Shown piece after piece: positions 35,583 to 43,319 of a stretch of 64,000 bases of DNA. The translations under genes and the position numbers were made by a program. The stretch comes from VRUE01 sp963702705 (lineage in GTDB: Bacteria; Actinomycetota; Thermoleophilia; Solirubrobacterales; 70-9): contig CAVPDR010000007.1 in NCBI GenBank assembly GCA_963702705.1, positions 434,001 through 498,000 on the forward strand. Reading direction: 5' to 3'. The notes under the pieces are model-generated. The model was not told the DNA's origin, ran no database searches, and worked only from the letters and a program-made list of their open reading frames with translations. Every line of letters starts with the position of its first letter. The first letter of the stretch is position 1.

Positions 35583-36493
35583 GTCCCCTCCCTGCGGGTC
35601 AGCTCGAGGAAGACGTCCTCGAGGCTCGGTCGCCGCACCTCGAGCTCGTCCAGGCTGGCGCCGCGTTCCTCGGCGAGGCTGAGCAGCAGGTAGAGGTCGG
35701 CCTGGGCGCGCTCGGTCTCGACCTCGACCTGGTTGCCGGAGACCTGGACCGGGGCGGATATCCGCGCCCGTACGTCCTCGACCCCGAGGCCGTTGCTCAT
35801 CGTGAAGCCGATCACCGTGCGGCGGCCGATGTTCTGGCCGAGCTCCCCGGTCCGGCCCTGGGCAACGATGCGGCCGTCGCGCAGGATCGCCACCCGGTCG
35901 GCGAGGTGCTGGGCCTCGTCCATGTAGTGGGTGGTGAGGAAGACCGTCTTGCCGAGCTCTTTCAGCCCCTCGATCATGTTCCACGCCTCGCGCCGCGCGG
36001 TCGGATCGAAGCCCGTGGTCGGCTCGTCGAGGAAGATCAGGTCGGGGTCGCCGACGATCCCGATCGCGACGTCGGCGCGCCGTTTCTGGCCGCCGGAGAG
36101 GGTGGCGATGCGAGCATCGCGCTTCTCGGCGAGCCCGACCAGCTCGATCGTCTCCTCGACCGGCCGCGGCGCCTCGTAGAAGCGGGCGAAGAGGGAGACG
36201 GCCTCGCGCACCGTCCAGAGCGGGTCGAGCTCGCACTCCTGCAGGACGAGGCCGACCCGGTTGCGCCACTCGCGGGTCGGCCGGTCCGGGTCGACTCCGA
36301 GTACGGCGACCTCGCCGGAGCTGCGCTCGCGGTAGCCCTCGAGGATCTCGATCGTCGTCGTCTTGCCGGCGCCGTTGGGGCCGAGGAAGCCGAAGACTTC
36401 GCCGGCGGCGACCTCGAAATCGATCCCAGCCACGGCCTCGTGCTCGCCGTAGGACTTGCGCAGCCCCCTGACACTGATCGCTGCCTCACTCAC
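35579..36493 (-). CDS. ABC exporter ATP-binding protein
   Basis: 304 residues. Walker A FLGPNGAGKTTTIEILEG, Q-loop LQECELDPLWTV, signature TLSGGQKRRADVAIGIVG, Walker B LIFLDEPTTGFDPTARR, and H-loop FLTTHYMDEAQHLADRV. This is the DrrA/CcmA-like group of drug and antibiotic exporters. The C-terminal ~70 residues (EVETERAQADLYLLLSLAEERGASLDELEVRRPSLEDVFLELT) form the usual regulatory tail. It is divergent from a MarR gene, and the shared 110-bp region carries a palindromic operator, so MarR may also control this exporter. Confidence 0.92.
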   Translation of the reverse strand: MSEAAISVRGLRKSYGEHEAVAGIDFEVAAGEVFGFLGPNGAGKTTTIEILEGYRERSSGEVAVLGVDPDRPTREWRNRVGLVLQECELDPLWTVREAVSLFARFYEAPRPVEETIELVGLAEKRDARIATLSGGQKRRADVAIGIVGDPDLIFLDEPTTGFDPTARREAWNMIEGLKELGKTVFLTTHYMDEAQHLADRVAILRDGRIVAQGRTGELGQNIGRRTVIGFTMSNGLGVEDVRARISAPVQVSGNQVEVETERAQADLYLLLSLAEERGASLDELEVRRPSLEDVFLELTRREGT

Positions 36494-36571
36494 GGCCCCA
36501 ACGCTACCTAATAATTACCCGATCGCTTCAGTGTGCCTAAGTGATCAATGCCCCGTCGGCGTGCTGAAAGA

Positions 36572-36586
36572 TAGTTTGCTAAACTA
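36572..36586. promoter_or_regulatory. MarR-type operator
   Basis: TAGTTTGCTAAACTA is a perfect 6-3-6 inverted repeat placed 18 nt before the MarR start, between it and the divergent exporter. The size and A+T-rich halves fit a MarR dimer site. Confidence 0.6.
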
Positions 36587-36603
36587 ATTACCACAGCTAA
36601 TCA

Positions 36604-37059
36604 ATGACACCGAAGTCAGCCGACATACTCCTCACCGATTCGGCCGCCAGGCTGCGGATGGCGATCGTGCGCACGGCGCGTCGTCTGCGCCAGGAGGCGG
36701 CCGCCGAGGCGACGGGCCTGACGCCGACCTCGACCGCGGCGCTGGCGACGATCGAGCGCCATGGCCCGCTGACGCCGAGCGAGCTGGCTGCGATCGAGCG
36801 GGTCAAGCGGCCGACCGTGACCCGCACGCTTGGTTGCCTCGAAAGGGAGGGCTTGGTCGCGCGCACGCCCGATCCGGCCGATGGCCGCAGCTTCCTTGTC
36901 AGCGTCAACGGCGCCGGCCGCGAGCGGCTGCGGCGCCTGCGCGGGCGCAAGAACGCCTACCTGGCGAAGCGCATGCGCGACCTTCCCGCCGCCGACGTCG
37001 AAGCGCTGGAGCGTGCGGCCGAGATCCTCGAGCGGATGCGGGAGGATGAGCAGGGTTGA
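36604..37059 (+). CDS. MarR-family transcriptional regulator
   Basis: 151 residues. Winged helix: ALATIERHGPLTPSELAAIERVKRPTVTRTLGCLEREGLVARTPDPADGRSFLVSV, with the recognition helix VKRPTVTRTL and the wing DPADGRS typical of MarR. Flanking helices form the dimer interface. It probably represses itself and the following MFS gene, whose TTG start overlaps its stop, and possibly the divergent ABC exporter, through the palindrome just upstream. Effector unknown, most likely a small aromatic or drug-like ligand. Confidence 0.9.
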   Translation: MTPKSADILLTDSAARLRMAIVRTARRLRQEAAAEATGLTPTSTAALATIERHGPLTPSELAAIERVKRPTVTRTLGCLEREGLVARTPDPADGRSFLVSVNGAGRERLRRLRGRKNAYLAKRMRDLPAADVEALERAAEILERMREDEQG

Positions 37060-38306
37060 GCGCGGCCCTGCGACGCTCCTTCAACTCGCTCGAAGTCCCC
37101 AACTACCGACGCTACTTCGCCGGCCAGCTGATCTCCCTCTCGGGCACCTGGATGCAGACGGTGGCGGCGATCTGGCTGGTCCTCAGCCTCACCGACAGCG
37201 GCATCGCCGTCGGCCTGACCACGGCGCTGCAGTTCCTGCCGATGTTGCTGATCGGCGCCTGGGGCGGCCTGCTCGCCGACCGGTTCTCGAAGCGGCGGCT
37301 GCTGATCGTTACCCAGGGGCTGATGGCGATCCCCGCAGTCGGCCTCTTCGCGGTCACGGCGACGGGCGCCGCCGCTCCCTGGATGGTCTACCTGGCCGTC
37401 TTTGCGATGGGCTCGGTCAACGCCGTCGACAACCCGACCCGGCAGAGCTTCGTGATCGAGATGGTCGGCCCCGACCGCGTCGTCAACGCGGTCAGCCTCA
37501 ACAGCGTCATCGTCCAGTCGGCGCGGATCGTCGGCCCGGCGCTGGCCGGCCTGCTGATCGCCGGCTTCGGTGTCGTCCCCTGCTTCGCCCTCAACGCGCT
37601 GACCTTCATCGCGATGATCGCCGCCCTCTGGGGGATGGACCCGCGCGGGCTGCACAGTGCGCCGGTCGCCAGTCGCGAACCCGGAGCGATCCGCGCTGGC
37701 CTGCGCTACGTCGCCCGTACCCCCGAGCTGATGGTGCCGCTGGCGCTGATGGCGCTGGTCGGGACGCTTGGCTTCAACTTCCAGGTGGTGCTGCCGATGC
37801 TGGCCAGGTTCAGCTTCGACGGCGGCGCTGGCGCCTACGCGGTGCTGGTCTCGGCGATGGGTGTCGGCTCGATCGCCGGCGCGCTGGTCAACGGCGCCCA
37901 CGGCCGCACCGGCCCGCGCCTGATCGCCGGTGGCGCGCTCGCCTTCGGCGTCAGCGCCCTGCTCTCGGCGGCGATGCCCTCGCTGGCGCTGGAGATCCCG
38001 ATGCTGGCCCTGCTGGGCGCCGCCGCGGTGACCTTCGCAGCAACGATCAACTCAACCCTCCAGCTCGCCGTCGCCCCCGAGATGCGCGGCCGAGTAATGG
38101 CCCTCTACTCCGTCGTCTTCCTCGGCTCAACCCCAATCGGCGGCCCCCTAACCGGCTGGCTCTCAGAGGCCTACGACCCCCGCATCGCCCTCCTCCTAGC
38201 AGGAATAACCGGCCTCTCAGCCGCCTACGCCGCCCACATAAGCTTCGCCCGAATCCGAGCCCGAGCTGAGCAAGCCAAAACGCAGCGAGAACCGGCGGCG
38301 GCCTGA
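37056..38306 (+). CDS. MFS transporter
   Basis: 416 residues from TTG 37056, translationally coupled to MarR. Family pattern of the EntS/MFS_3 type: FNSLEVPNYRRYFAGQLISLSGTWMQTVAAIWLVLSLTDSG, then GGLLADRFSKRRLLIVTQ (the loop 2-3 motif) and NAVDNPTRQSFVIEMVGPDRVVNAVSLNSVIVQSARIVGPALAGLLI. Twelve helices predicted. Likely a drug or siderophore exporter regulated by the MarR partner. From about 38036 to the end, codon choice changes sharply (CTA, ATA, GCA, TCA become common), unlike the rest of the gene. Confidence 0.9.
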   Translation: MSAALRRSFNSLEVPNYRRYFAGQLISLSGTWMQTVAAIWLVLSLTDSGIAVGLTTALQFLPMLLIGAWGGLLADRFSKRRLLIVTQGLMAIPAVGLFAVTATGAAAPWMVYLAVFAMGSVNAVDNPTRQSFVIEMVGPDRVVNAVSLNSVIVQSARIVGPALAGLLIAGFGVVPCFALNALTFIAMIAALWGMDPRGLHSAPVASREPGAIRAGLRYVARTPELMVPLALMALVGTLGFNFQVVLPMLARFSFDGGAGAYAVLVSAMGVGSIAGALVNGAHGRTGPRLIAGGALAFGVSALLSAAMPSLALEIPMLALLGAAAVTFAATINSTLQLAVAPEMRGRVMALYSVVFLGSTPIGGPLTGWLSEAYDPRIALLLAGITGLSAAYAAHISFARIRARAEQAKTQREPAAA

Positions 38307-38376
38307 CCCTTCGTAGCTCCAAGCCGCCACAGCGTGGTCGGCTTGCCGGACGACGGGTCCCTGGGCGAGCGCGAGG

Positions 38377-38443
38377 AGCGCCGGCGAGAGGGGTTCGCCG
38401 GACACTCCCCGCTTTTGTCCGGCGAACCCCTCTCGCCGGCGCT
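38377..38443. terminator. Perfect 28-bp inverted repeat between convergent genes
   Basis: Arms of 28 bp (38377-38404 and 38416-38443; AGCGCCGGCGAGAGGGG... ) are exactly complementary around an 11-nt loop. It ends 7 nt from the stop of the osmoprotectant-binding gene and 70 nt after the MFS stop. No T-tract either way. Confidence 0.65.
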
Positions 38444-38450
38444 GCACGAC

Positions 38451-39443
38451 CTAGTCGACGTACCCAGCCGACTTCAAATAAGCCGCCGCCGCTTCCTTAG
38501 GCGTCTGCTTTTCGAGTTCGACCCGCGCGTCCAGCTCCTGCATCACCGGCAGCGTCAGACCCTTCTGCACCGCGATGATGGTCTTTTCGTAGTCAGGGCC
38601 CGCCTTTTTCACCACGGCGGGAGAGGTCACGAAGATGACGTTGCCCGCCGGGAAGACGTGCTTGTCGTCTTCGAGGATGACGAACTTGTCCTTTTCCGCC
38701 GAGAGCTGCGGGTCGGTGGTGAAGAGGATCGAGAGATCGGCCTGTCCCTTTTCGAGCACCGTGTAGCGCAGGCTGATATCCACGGGATGGAATGACTTGA
38801 ATTTGAGCCCGTACAGTTCTTCAAGCCCGGCGAGGCAGTCGATCCGCTGGCGACACTCGGGCGAGCCGTAGAGGGACAGTTTTTCCGACACCCCTTCGAG
38901 ATCGGAGACGTCTTCGAGGTCGTACTTTTCGGCGGTCTTCTTCAGCGTGCCGACCGCGTTGGCGCTGGCAAACGGGGTCGGTTCGAAGGCGACGAGCCCT
39001 TCCTTCGCGAATTCTTCCTCTGCCTTTTTCCACGCCTGGCTCGCGCTGGAGGGGACTTCTTCGGGTTCAAGGCCGAAGAACGAGGTCAGCGCGGTGCTCG
39101 CGTACTCCGGGTACCCCGAGACGGCACCGGACTTGACCGCCTTGTGGGCGACCGTTTCGGAGCCGAGGCTGAGGTCGCTCTTCGCCTTGTACCCAGCCGC
39201 GGCCAGAGCCTGCGTATAGATTTCCCCGAGGATTTCCTGTTCGGGGAAGTTCTTCGAGCCGATCGTCAGGCTGACCTTTCCGTTTTCTGGATTGGAGACG
39301 ATCGCACCGGCGCCGTTGCCTTCTTCTGCTGCGGACGAGCTGCTGTCATCGCTGCTGCTGCCGCAGGCTGCGACGGTGAGGCTGAGGGCGAGCGCTAGCA
39401 GCAGTGCCCCGGCTGCCCGCAGACGAGTGGACTTGGTCCTCAT
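38451..39443 (-). CDS. Osmoprotectant ABC transporter substrate-binding lipoprotein
   Basis: 330 residues. Lipobox TVAACGSSSDDSSSS (lipid Cys27). OpuAC/OsmX-type domain: LTIGSKNFPEQEILGEIYTQALAAAGY, SGYPEYASTALTSFFG, FASANAVGTLKKTAEKYDLEDVSDL, YGLKFKSFHPVDISLRYTVLEKGQADLSILFTTDPQ. Binds glycine betaine, choline or similar. First gene after the 28-bp hairpin; followed upstream (in transcription order this gene is last) by two permeases and the ATPase on the same strand. Unusual codon preference for GAA/TTT compared with the permeases hints at a different expression level. Confidence 0.9.
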   Translation of the reverse strand: MRTKSTRLRAAGALLLALALSLTVAACGSSSDDSSSSAAEEGNGAGAIVSNPENGKVSLTIGSKNFPEQEILGEIYTQALAAAGYKAKSDLSLGSETVAHKAVKSGAVSGYPEYASTALTSFFGLEPEEVPSSASQAWKKAEEEFAKEGLVAFEPTPFASANAVGTLKKTAEKYDLEDVSDLEGVSEKLSLYGSPECRQRIDCLAGLEELYGLKFKSFHPVDISLRYTVLEKGQADLSILFTTDPQLSAEKDKFVILEDDKHVFPAGNVIFVTSPAVVKKAGPDYEKTIIAVQKGLTLPVMQELDARVELEKQTPKEAAAAYLKSAGYVD

Positions 39444-39477
39444 TTGATTCCTCTCTCTTTCATTGCTTGGCCAAAAA

Positions 39478-40188
39478 TCAAGCGGGTTTCAGTTTCAGTC
39501 CCTTTGAGGTGAGCAGGCGCTGCAGGGCGGCGAGGGAGAACTCGAGCGCAAGGGCGAGCAGCGCGACCATGATCGCCCCAGCCAAGACTCCGTTGGTGCC
39601 GTAGACGTTTTCGCCGAGGATAAATTCGCCGAGCGTGGCCACGCCCGCCAGCGGCGCGATAGTTGCCGTCGCGACGATGTTGATCGTCGCCGTGCGGATG
39701 CCGGTGAAGATGCTCGGGATGGCCATCGGGGTCTCGACCTTGCGGATGATCTCGAACTCGGTCATGCCCATCCCGCGAGCGGCGTCGATGCTCGAGCGGT
39801 CGACCTCGCGCACGCCGACGAAGGTGTTGGTGAGGATCGGAGGTATGCCGAGGACTGCCAAGGCGACGGTGAGGTTGAGCAGTCCCACGCCGACGACCGC
39901 CGCCATCAGGGCGATCAGCGCCAGCTCGGGCACCGCGCGCCCGGCGTTGCCGATGCCGAGGGCGACGAATTCGCCCGCCCCCCGGTGGCCGAAGTAGAGA
40001 CCGGCCGGCAGTGCGATCACGAGCGCCAACGCCAACGCCAACAGCGTAATTTCGAGCTGGTTGAGCGTCAGTTCAATGACTTGGTCGAGGCCGCCGACGC
40101 TCTTGCCGCCGGTGACGTTCGAGGTCTGCGGGCTGAAGATGAATTCGAACGCCCCGCCAAAGGAGGCGAGCAGCGGCACGGCGGTCAC
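39478..40188 (-). CDS. Osmoprotectant ABC transporter permease (second)
   Basis: 236 residues, about six helices. OpuCB-like: IELTLNQLEITLLALALALVIALPAGLYFG, IGNAGRAVPELALIALMA, the EAA-type loop SSIDAARGMGMTEFEIIRKVETPMAIPSIFTGIRTATINIVATATIAPL. Overlaps the other permease by 4 nt. Confidence 0.9.
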   Translation of the reverse strand: MTAVPLLASFGGAFEFIFSPQTSNVTGGKSVGGLDQVIELTLNQLEITLLALALALVIALPAGLYFGHRGAGEFVALGIGNAGRAVPELALIALMAAVVGVGLLNLTVALAVLGIPPILTNTFVGVREVDRSSIDAARGMGMTEFEIIRKVETPMAIPSIFTGIRTATINIVATATIAPLAGVATLGEFILGENVYGTNGVLAGAIMVALLALALEFSLAALQRLLTSKGLKLKPA

Positions 40189-40928
40189 GATGCCACCGCC
40201 CTGCGCCAGGGTGTCGCGAAGTACTGAATCGTCAGCAGGATGGCGTCGAAGAAGAGCGCCATCGCGACCACGATCCCGCCGGCGATGAGAATCGTGGTGG
40301 GGAAGCGGAGGTTGCCTTCACCGAGGATCTGGGTGCCGAGGCCGCCGGCGCCGGCGAACACCGCCAGCGTCGCGATCGCGATCGTGCTGACGGTCGCGAT
40401 TCTGAGGCCGCCGATGATCTCAGGGATGGCCAGGGGCAGCTCGACCCGCCAGAGGACCTGCCGCTCGGTCATGCCCATGCCGCGGGCGGAGTCCTTGGCG
40501 GATTCGGGGACGTTGTCGAGGCCGACCGTGACGTTGCGGTAGATGATCTGCAGGGTGTAGGCGCTGAGGGCGATGACCGCCGTCTCGCGACTGCGTCCGG
40601 TAATCGGCAGGAGCAGCAGGAAGAAGGCGATGCTCGGGATCGCGTAGAGGACCCCCGTCCCGGCCAGCAGCGGTGGCCGCAGCCAGCGGCGGCGGTGCGC
40701 GAGCAGAGCCAGGGCGAAGGCGACGGCGAAGCCGAGCAGGACCGAGATCACGACGAGTTCGAGCTGCTGCAGCGCCGGCGTCCCGTAGCGGTCGATGTGC
40801 TGACTCGCCCAGTCCCAGCAGAAGAGGTGGCTTGGCTTCGCCTGGCAGGGCAACGTCTCGGCAGTGCGTTCGTGGATGAAGCCCTTGCCGACTTCGCCGA
40901 CCGCCGCGACGGTGAGCGGGCTAGCCAT
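40185..40928 (-). CDS. Osmoprotectant ABC transporter permease (first)
   Basis: 247 residues. An unusually long N-terminal cytosolic segment of ~45 residues with three cysteines (LPCQAKPSHLFCWDWAS) precedes the first helix (LELVVISVLLGFAVAFALALL). Core motifs ATGVLYAIPSIAFFLLLLP-like and EAA loop DSARGMGMTERQVLWRVELPLAIPEIIGGLRIATVSTIAIATLAVF. Pairs with the neighbouring permease to form the channel. Overlaps the ATPase gene by 8 nt. Confidence 0.9.
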   Translation of the reverse strand: MASPLTVAAVGEVGKGFIHERTAETLPCQAKPSHLFCWDWASQHIDRYGTPALQQLELVVISVLLGFAVAFALALLAHRRRWLRPPLLAGTGVLYAIPSIAFFLLLLPITGRSRETAVIALSAYTLQIIYRNVTVGLDNVPESAKDSARGMGMTERQVLWRVELPLAIPEIIGGLRIATVSTIAIATLAVFAGAGGLGTQILGEGNLRFPTTILIAGGIVVAMALFFDAILLTIQYFATPWRRAVAS

Positions 40929-42117
40929 GCGGCCGCTCCACCGCGCCGTGCTCCTCGGTCTTCGCCTCCGGCGATTTGAGGAACTCGGAGATGATCTCGA
41001 CCGAGAGCACGCCGTCGATTCGGCCCTGGGGGTCGGTTACGGCGGCGTACTGGGCCTCGCCCTGGAGCAGGTCGGCGAGCGCATCGCGCATCACGTCGTC
41101 GCGGTCGAGTAGCGGCCCGAGCGGCGAGTCCGGTTGGCTCGGAACCAGATCGACGCCGAGGTCGCGCTCGGAGAGCCAGCCGAGCGGGCGACGCTCGCTG
41201 TCGACCAGCAGGGGGTAGGGGACCTCGACGTCGGCCGAGGCGAGCTTCGCCCTCACCTCGGCCGTCGACTGGCCGACGTAGGCGAGCGGCGCCTCCCAGA
41301 GGTCGATGTCGGAGACCCGCATCAGCGCCAGCCGCTTCAGCGCCCGGTCGGCGCCGACGAAGTCCTCGACGAACTCGTCGGCGGGGTCCATCAGGACCTC
41401 GGCCGGGGTCGCGTACTGGGCGACCCTGCCGCCCTCGCGCATGACCGCGATCCGGTCGCCCATCTTGATCGCCTCGTCGATGTCGTGGGTGACGAAGAGC
41501 ACGGTCTTGCCGATCTCCGCCTGCAGGCGCAGGAACTCGTTCTGCAGGCGCTCGCGGTTGATCGGGTCGATCGCGCCGAACGGCTCGTCCATCAGCATCA
41601 CCAGGGGGTCGGCGGCAAGGGCGCGGGCGACGCCGACGCGCTGCTGCTGGCCGCCCGAAAGCTGCACCGGGTAGCGTTCCCCGAGCTCGGGATCGAGGCC
41701 GATCAGCTCGATCAGCTCGGTCGTCCGCGCCTCGGTCCGTTCCTTCTTCCAGCCGAGCAGCTGCGGCACGGCGGCGATGTTCTCGGCGATCGTGCGGTGA
41801 GGGAAGAGGCCGACCTGCTGGATCACGTAGCCGACCTCGCGCCGCAGCCTCGCCGCGTCTCGGCTTCGCACCGACTCGCCACCGATCAGGACATCGCCCT
41901 CGCTGATCTCGACCATGCGATTGACCATCCGCATCGCGGTCGTCTTGCCGCAGCCCGATGGGCCGACCAGGACGCAGATCTCGCCGGCGGGAACCTCCAG
42001 CGTCAGCCCATCGACCGCGGCCATGGAGGAGTCGCCGTAGCGCTTGGTGGCGCCCTCGTAGCGGACGGCGGAGGCGCCGCTATTCGACCCTTCGTCGGTG
42101 ACCGCTTCGCTGGGCAC
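40921..42117 (-). CDS. Osmoprotectant ABC transporter ATPase with CBS domains
   Basis: 398 residues. Walker A LVGPSGCGKTTAMRMVNR, Q-loop VIQQVGLFPHRT, LSGGQQQRVGVARAL, LMLMDEPFGAID-type Walker B, H-loop FVTHDIDEAIKMG. After residue ~245 come two CBS modules (PYPLLVDSERRPLGWLSERDL; AQYAAVTDPQGRIDGVLSVEIISEFL), which in OpuA/OpuCA sense ionic strength. First gene of the operon by transcription order. The acidic/hydrophilic C-terminal tail is as in OpuCA. Confidence 0.93.
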   Translation of the reverse strand: MPSEAVTDEGSNSGASAVRYEGATKRYGDSSMAAVDGLTLEVPAGEICVLVGPSGCGKTTAMRMVNRMVEISEGDVLIGGESVRSRDAARLRREVGYVIQQVGLFPHRTIAENIAAVPQLLGWKKERTEARTTELIELIGLDPELGERYPVQLSGGQQQRVGVARALAADPLVMLMDEPFGAIDPINRERLQNEFLRLQAEIGKTVLFVTHDIDEAIKMGDRIAVMREGGRVAQYATPAEVLMDPADEFVEDFVGADRALKRLALMRVSDIDLWEAPLAYVGQSTAEVRAKLASADVEVPYPLLVDSERRPLGWLSERDLGVDLVPSQPDSPLGPLLDRDDVMRDALADLLQGEAQYAAVTDPQGRIDGVLSVEIISEFLKSPEAKTEEHGAVERPHG

Positions 42118-42150
42118 TTGCGGCGAGCCTATACCCCCTGGCCAGCGGCT

Positions 42151-43281
42151 TTACTCGTGCGCAGGGCAACTCGCGGCACCGGCCCGGCTCGGCCGGCTGA
42201 GCCAGAAGAGCGCCGCGAAGACGGCCAGGCCGACCAGGTTGAGCACCAGCTTGTAGTCGAGCTGGACCGCGCCGAAGACATCGTCTCGGCTGGGCCGCGT
42301 CTGCGGGATCAGGCCGGCGGCACTGAAGAGGCCGTCGACGGCGAGCGCGGCCAGGATCATCGTCGCCAGCATCAGCGCGACGATCCGCAGGGTGAAGGTC
42401 CAGCCGTAGTACTTGCGGTAGGCGAGCACGATCGGCAGCACGATCAGGTCGGCGAAGATGAAGGCCATCACCCCGGCGAAGCTGATTCCGCCCGACCAAA
42501 GCACCGCCGCGAGGGGGATGTTGCCGACCGAGCAGACGAAGCTGAGCACCGCGATCAGCGGCCCGACGATGACGTTCTCGAGTGCGTTCAGCCAGCCCGG
42601 AGCGCCGCTGATGAAGAGACCGTTGAAGAAGTCGTTGCCAAGCAGGCCGATGAAGCCGGCGAGCAGGAAGCCGATCGAGATCTCCTTCCAGAGCATCTGC
42701 CAGTCGCCGCGGAAGTTGGCGGCGACCTCGGTCCAGCCCGAGGCCGAGAACAGGCGCTCGCGCCAGCCCGGCTGCTCCGCGCCAGCCTGGCCGTGGTCGT
42801 GCTGGTGGCTGGCGTCCGCCTCCCGAGCGTGGGCCCGCGCCCGCTCCTCCAGCCGCGGTGAGACGAAGGCGCGCAGCAGCACCGACATCAGCACGATCAT
42901 GATCAGGCCGCCGACGTACTCGGCAAGCGTGAACTGCCAGCCGATCAGCACCCAGAGCACCAGGCCCAGCTCCCAGACGAGGTTGGTCGAGGCGAACTGG
43001 AAGGCGAGGGCGGAGGCGGCCGAGGCGCCCTTCTGGAAGAGGCTCTTGGCGATCGCGATCGCCGCGTAGGAGCAGGAGGAGGAGGCTGCGCCGAGCCCGG
43101 TTGCCCAGGCGATAGGCCGTGGACCGCCGCCGGCGAGCGTCGCCTGGATCCGCTCTCGCGGTACCCAGGCCTGGACAATTCCGGAGATCGCGAAGCCGAG
43201 CACGAGCGCCCACCAGACCTCGTAGGCCATCAGCAAGGACTGCTTGACTCCTTCGGCGATCGTGCTCAGGACCTCGGCCAT
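42151..43281 (-). CDS. ArsP/DUF318-type membrane permease
   Basis: 376 residues. Two sets of four or so helices joined by a His-rich cytoplasmic loop (READASHQHDHGQAG). Family signatures: GLGAASSSCSYAAIAIAKSLFQKGASAASALAFQFASTNLVWELG (with the CSYA cysteine) and its repeat FVCSVGNIPLAAVLWSGGISFAGVMAFIFADLIVLPI. Family members export organoarsenicals or other metal(loid) compounds. The His-rich loop and a CsoR-type operator immediately upstream point to a metal such as copper, or to persulfide stress. Substrate uncertain. Confidence 0.85.
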   Translation of the reverse strand: MAEVLSTIAEGVKQSLLMAYEVWWALVLGFAISGIVQAWVPRERIQATLAGGGPRPIAWATGLGAASSSCSYAAIAIAKSLFQKGASAASALAFQFASTNLVWELGLVLWVLIGWQFTLAEYVGGLIMIVLMSVLLRAFVSPRLEERARAHAREADASHQHDHGQAGAEQPGWRERLFSASGWTEVAANFRGDWQMLWKEISIGFLLAGFIGLLGNDFFNGLFISGAPGWLNALENVIVGPLIAVLSFVCSVGNIPLAAVLWSGGISFAGVMAFIFADLIVLPIVLAYRKYYGWTFTLRIVALMLATMILAALAVDGLFSAAGLIPQTRPSRDDVFGAVQLDYKLVLNLVGLAVFAALFWLSRPSRAGAASCPAHE

Positions 43282-43297
43282 GGGGGCACCGTAGCAA

Positions 43298-43314
43298 ATA
43301 CCCCCCGGGGGTAT
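43298..43314. promoter_or_regulatory. CsoR-family operator
   Basis: ATACCCCCCGGGGGTAT is a perfect 17-bp palindrome around a central C, 17 nt upstream of the permease start. It matches the G/C-tract palindromes bound by CsoR/RcnR/CstR repressors (copper, nickel or persulfide sensing). No csoR gene is in the window. Confidence 0.72.
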
Positions 43315-43319
43315 CCAGG

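Noticed and set aside
42131..42141. Second CsoR site
   Set aside because: ATACCCCCTGG is only a half-site with no matching right half and lies between unrelated genes.
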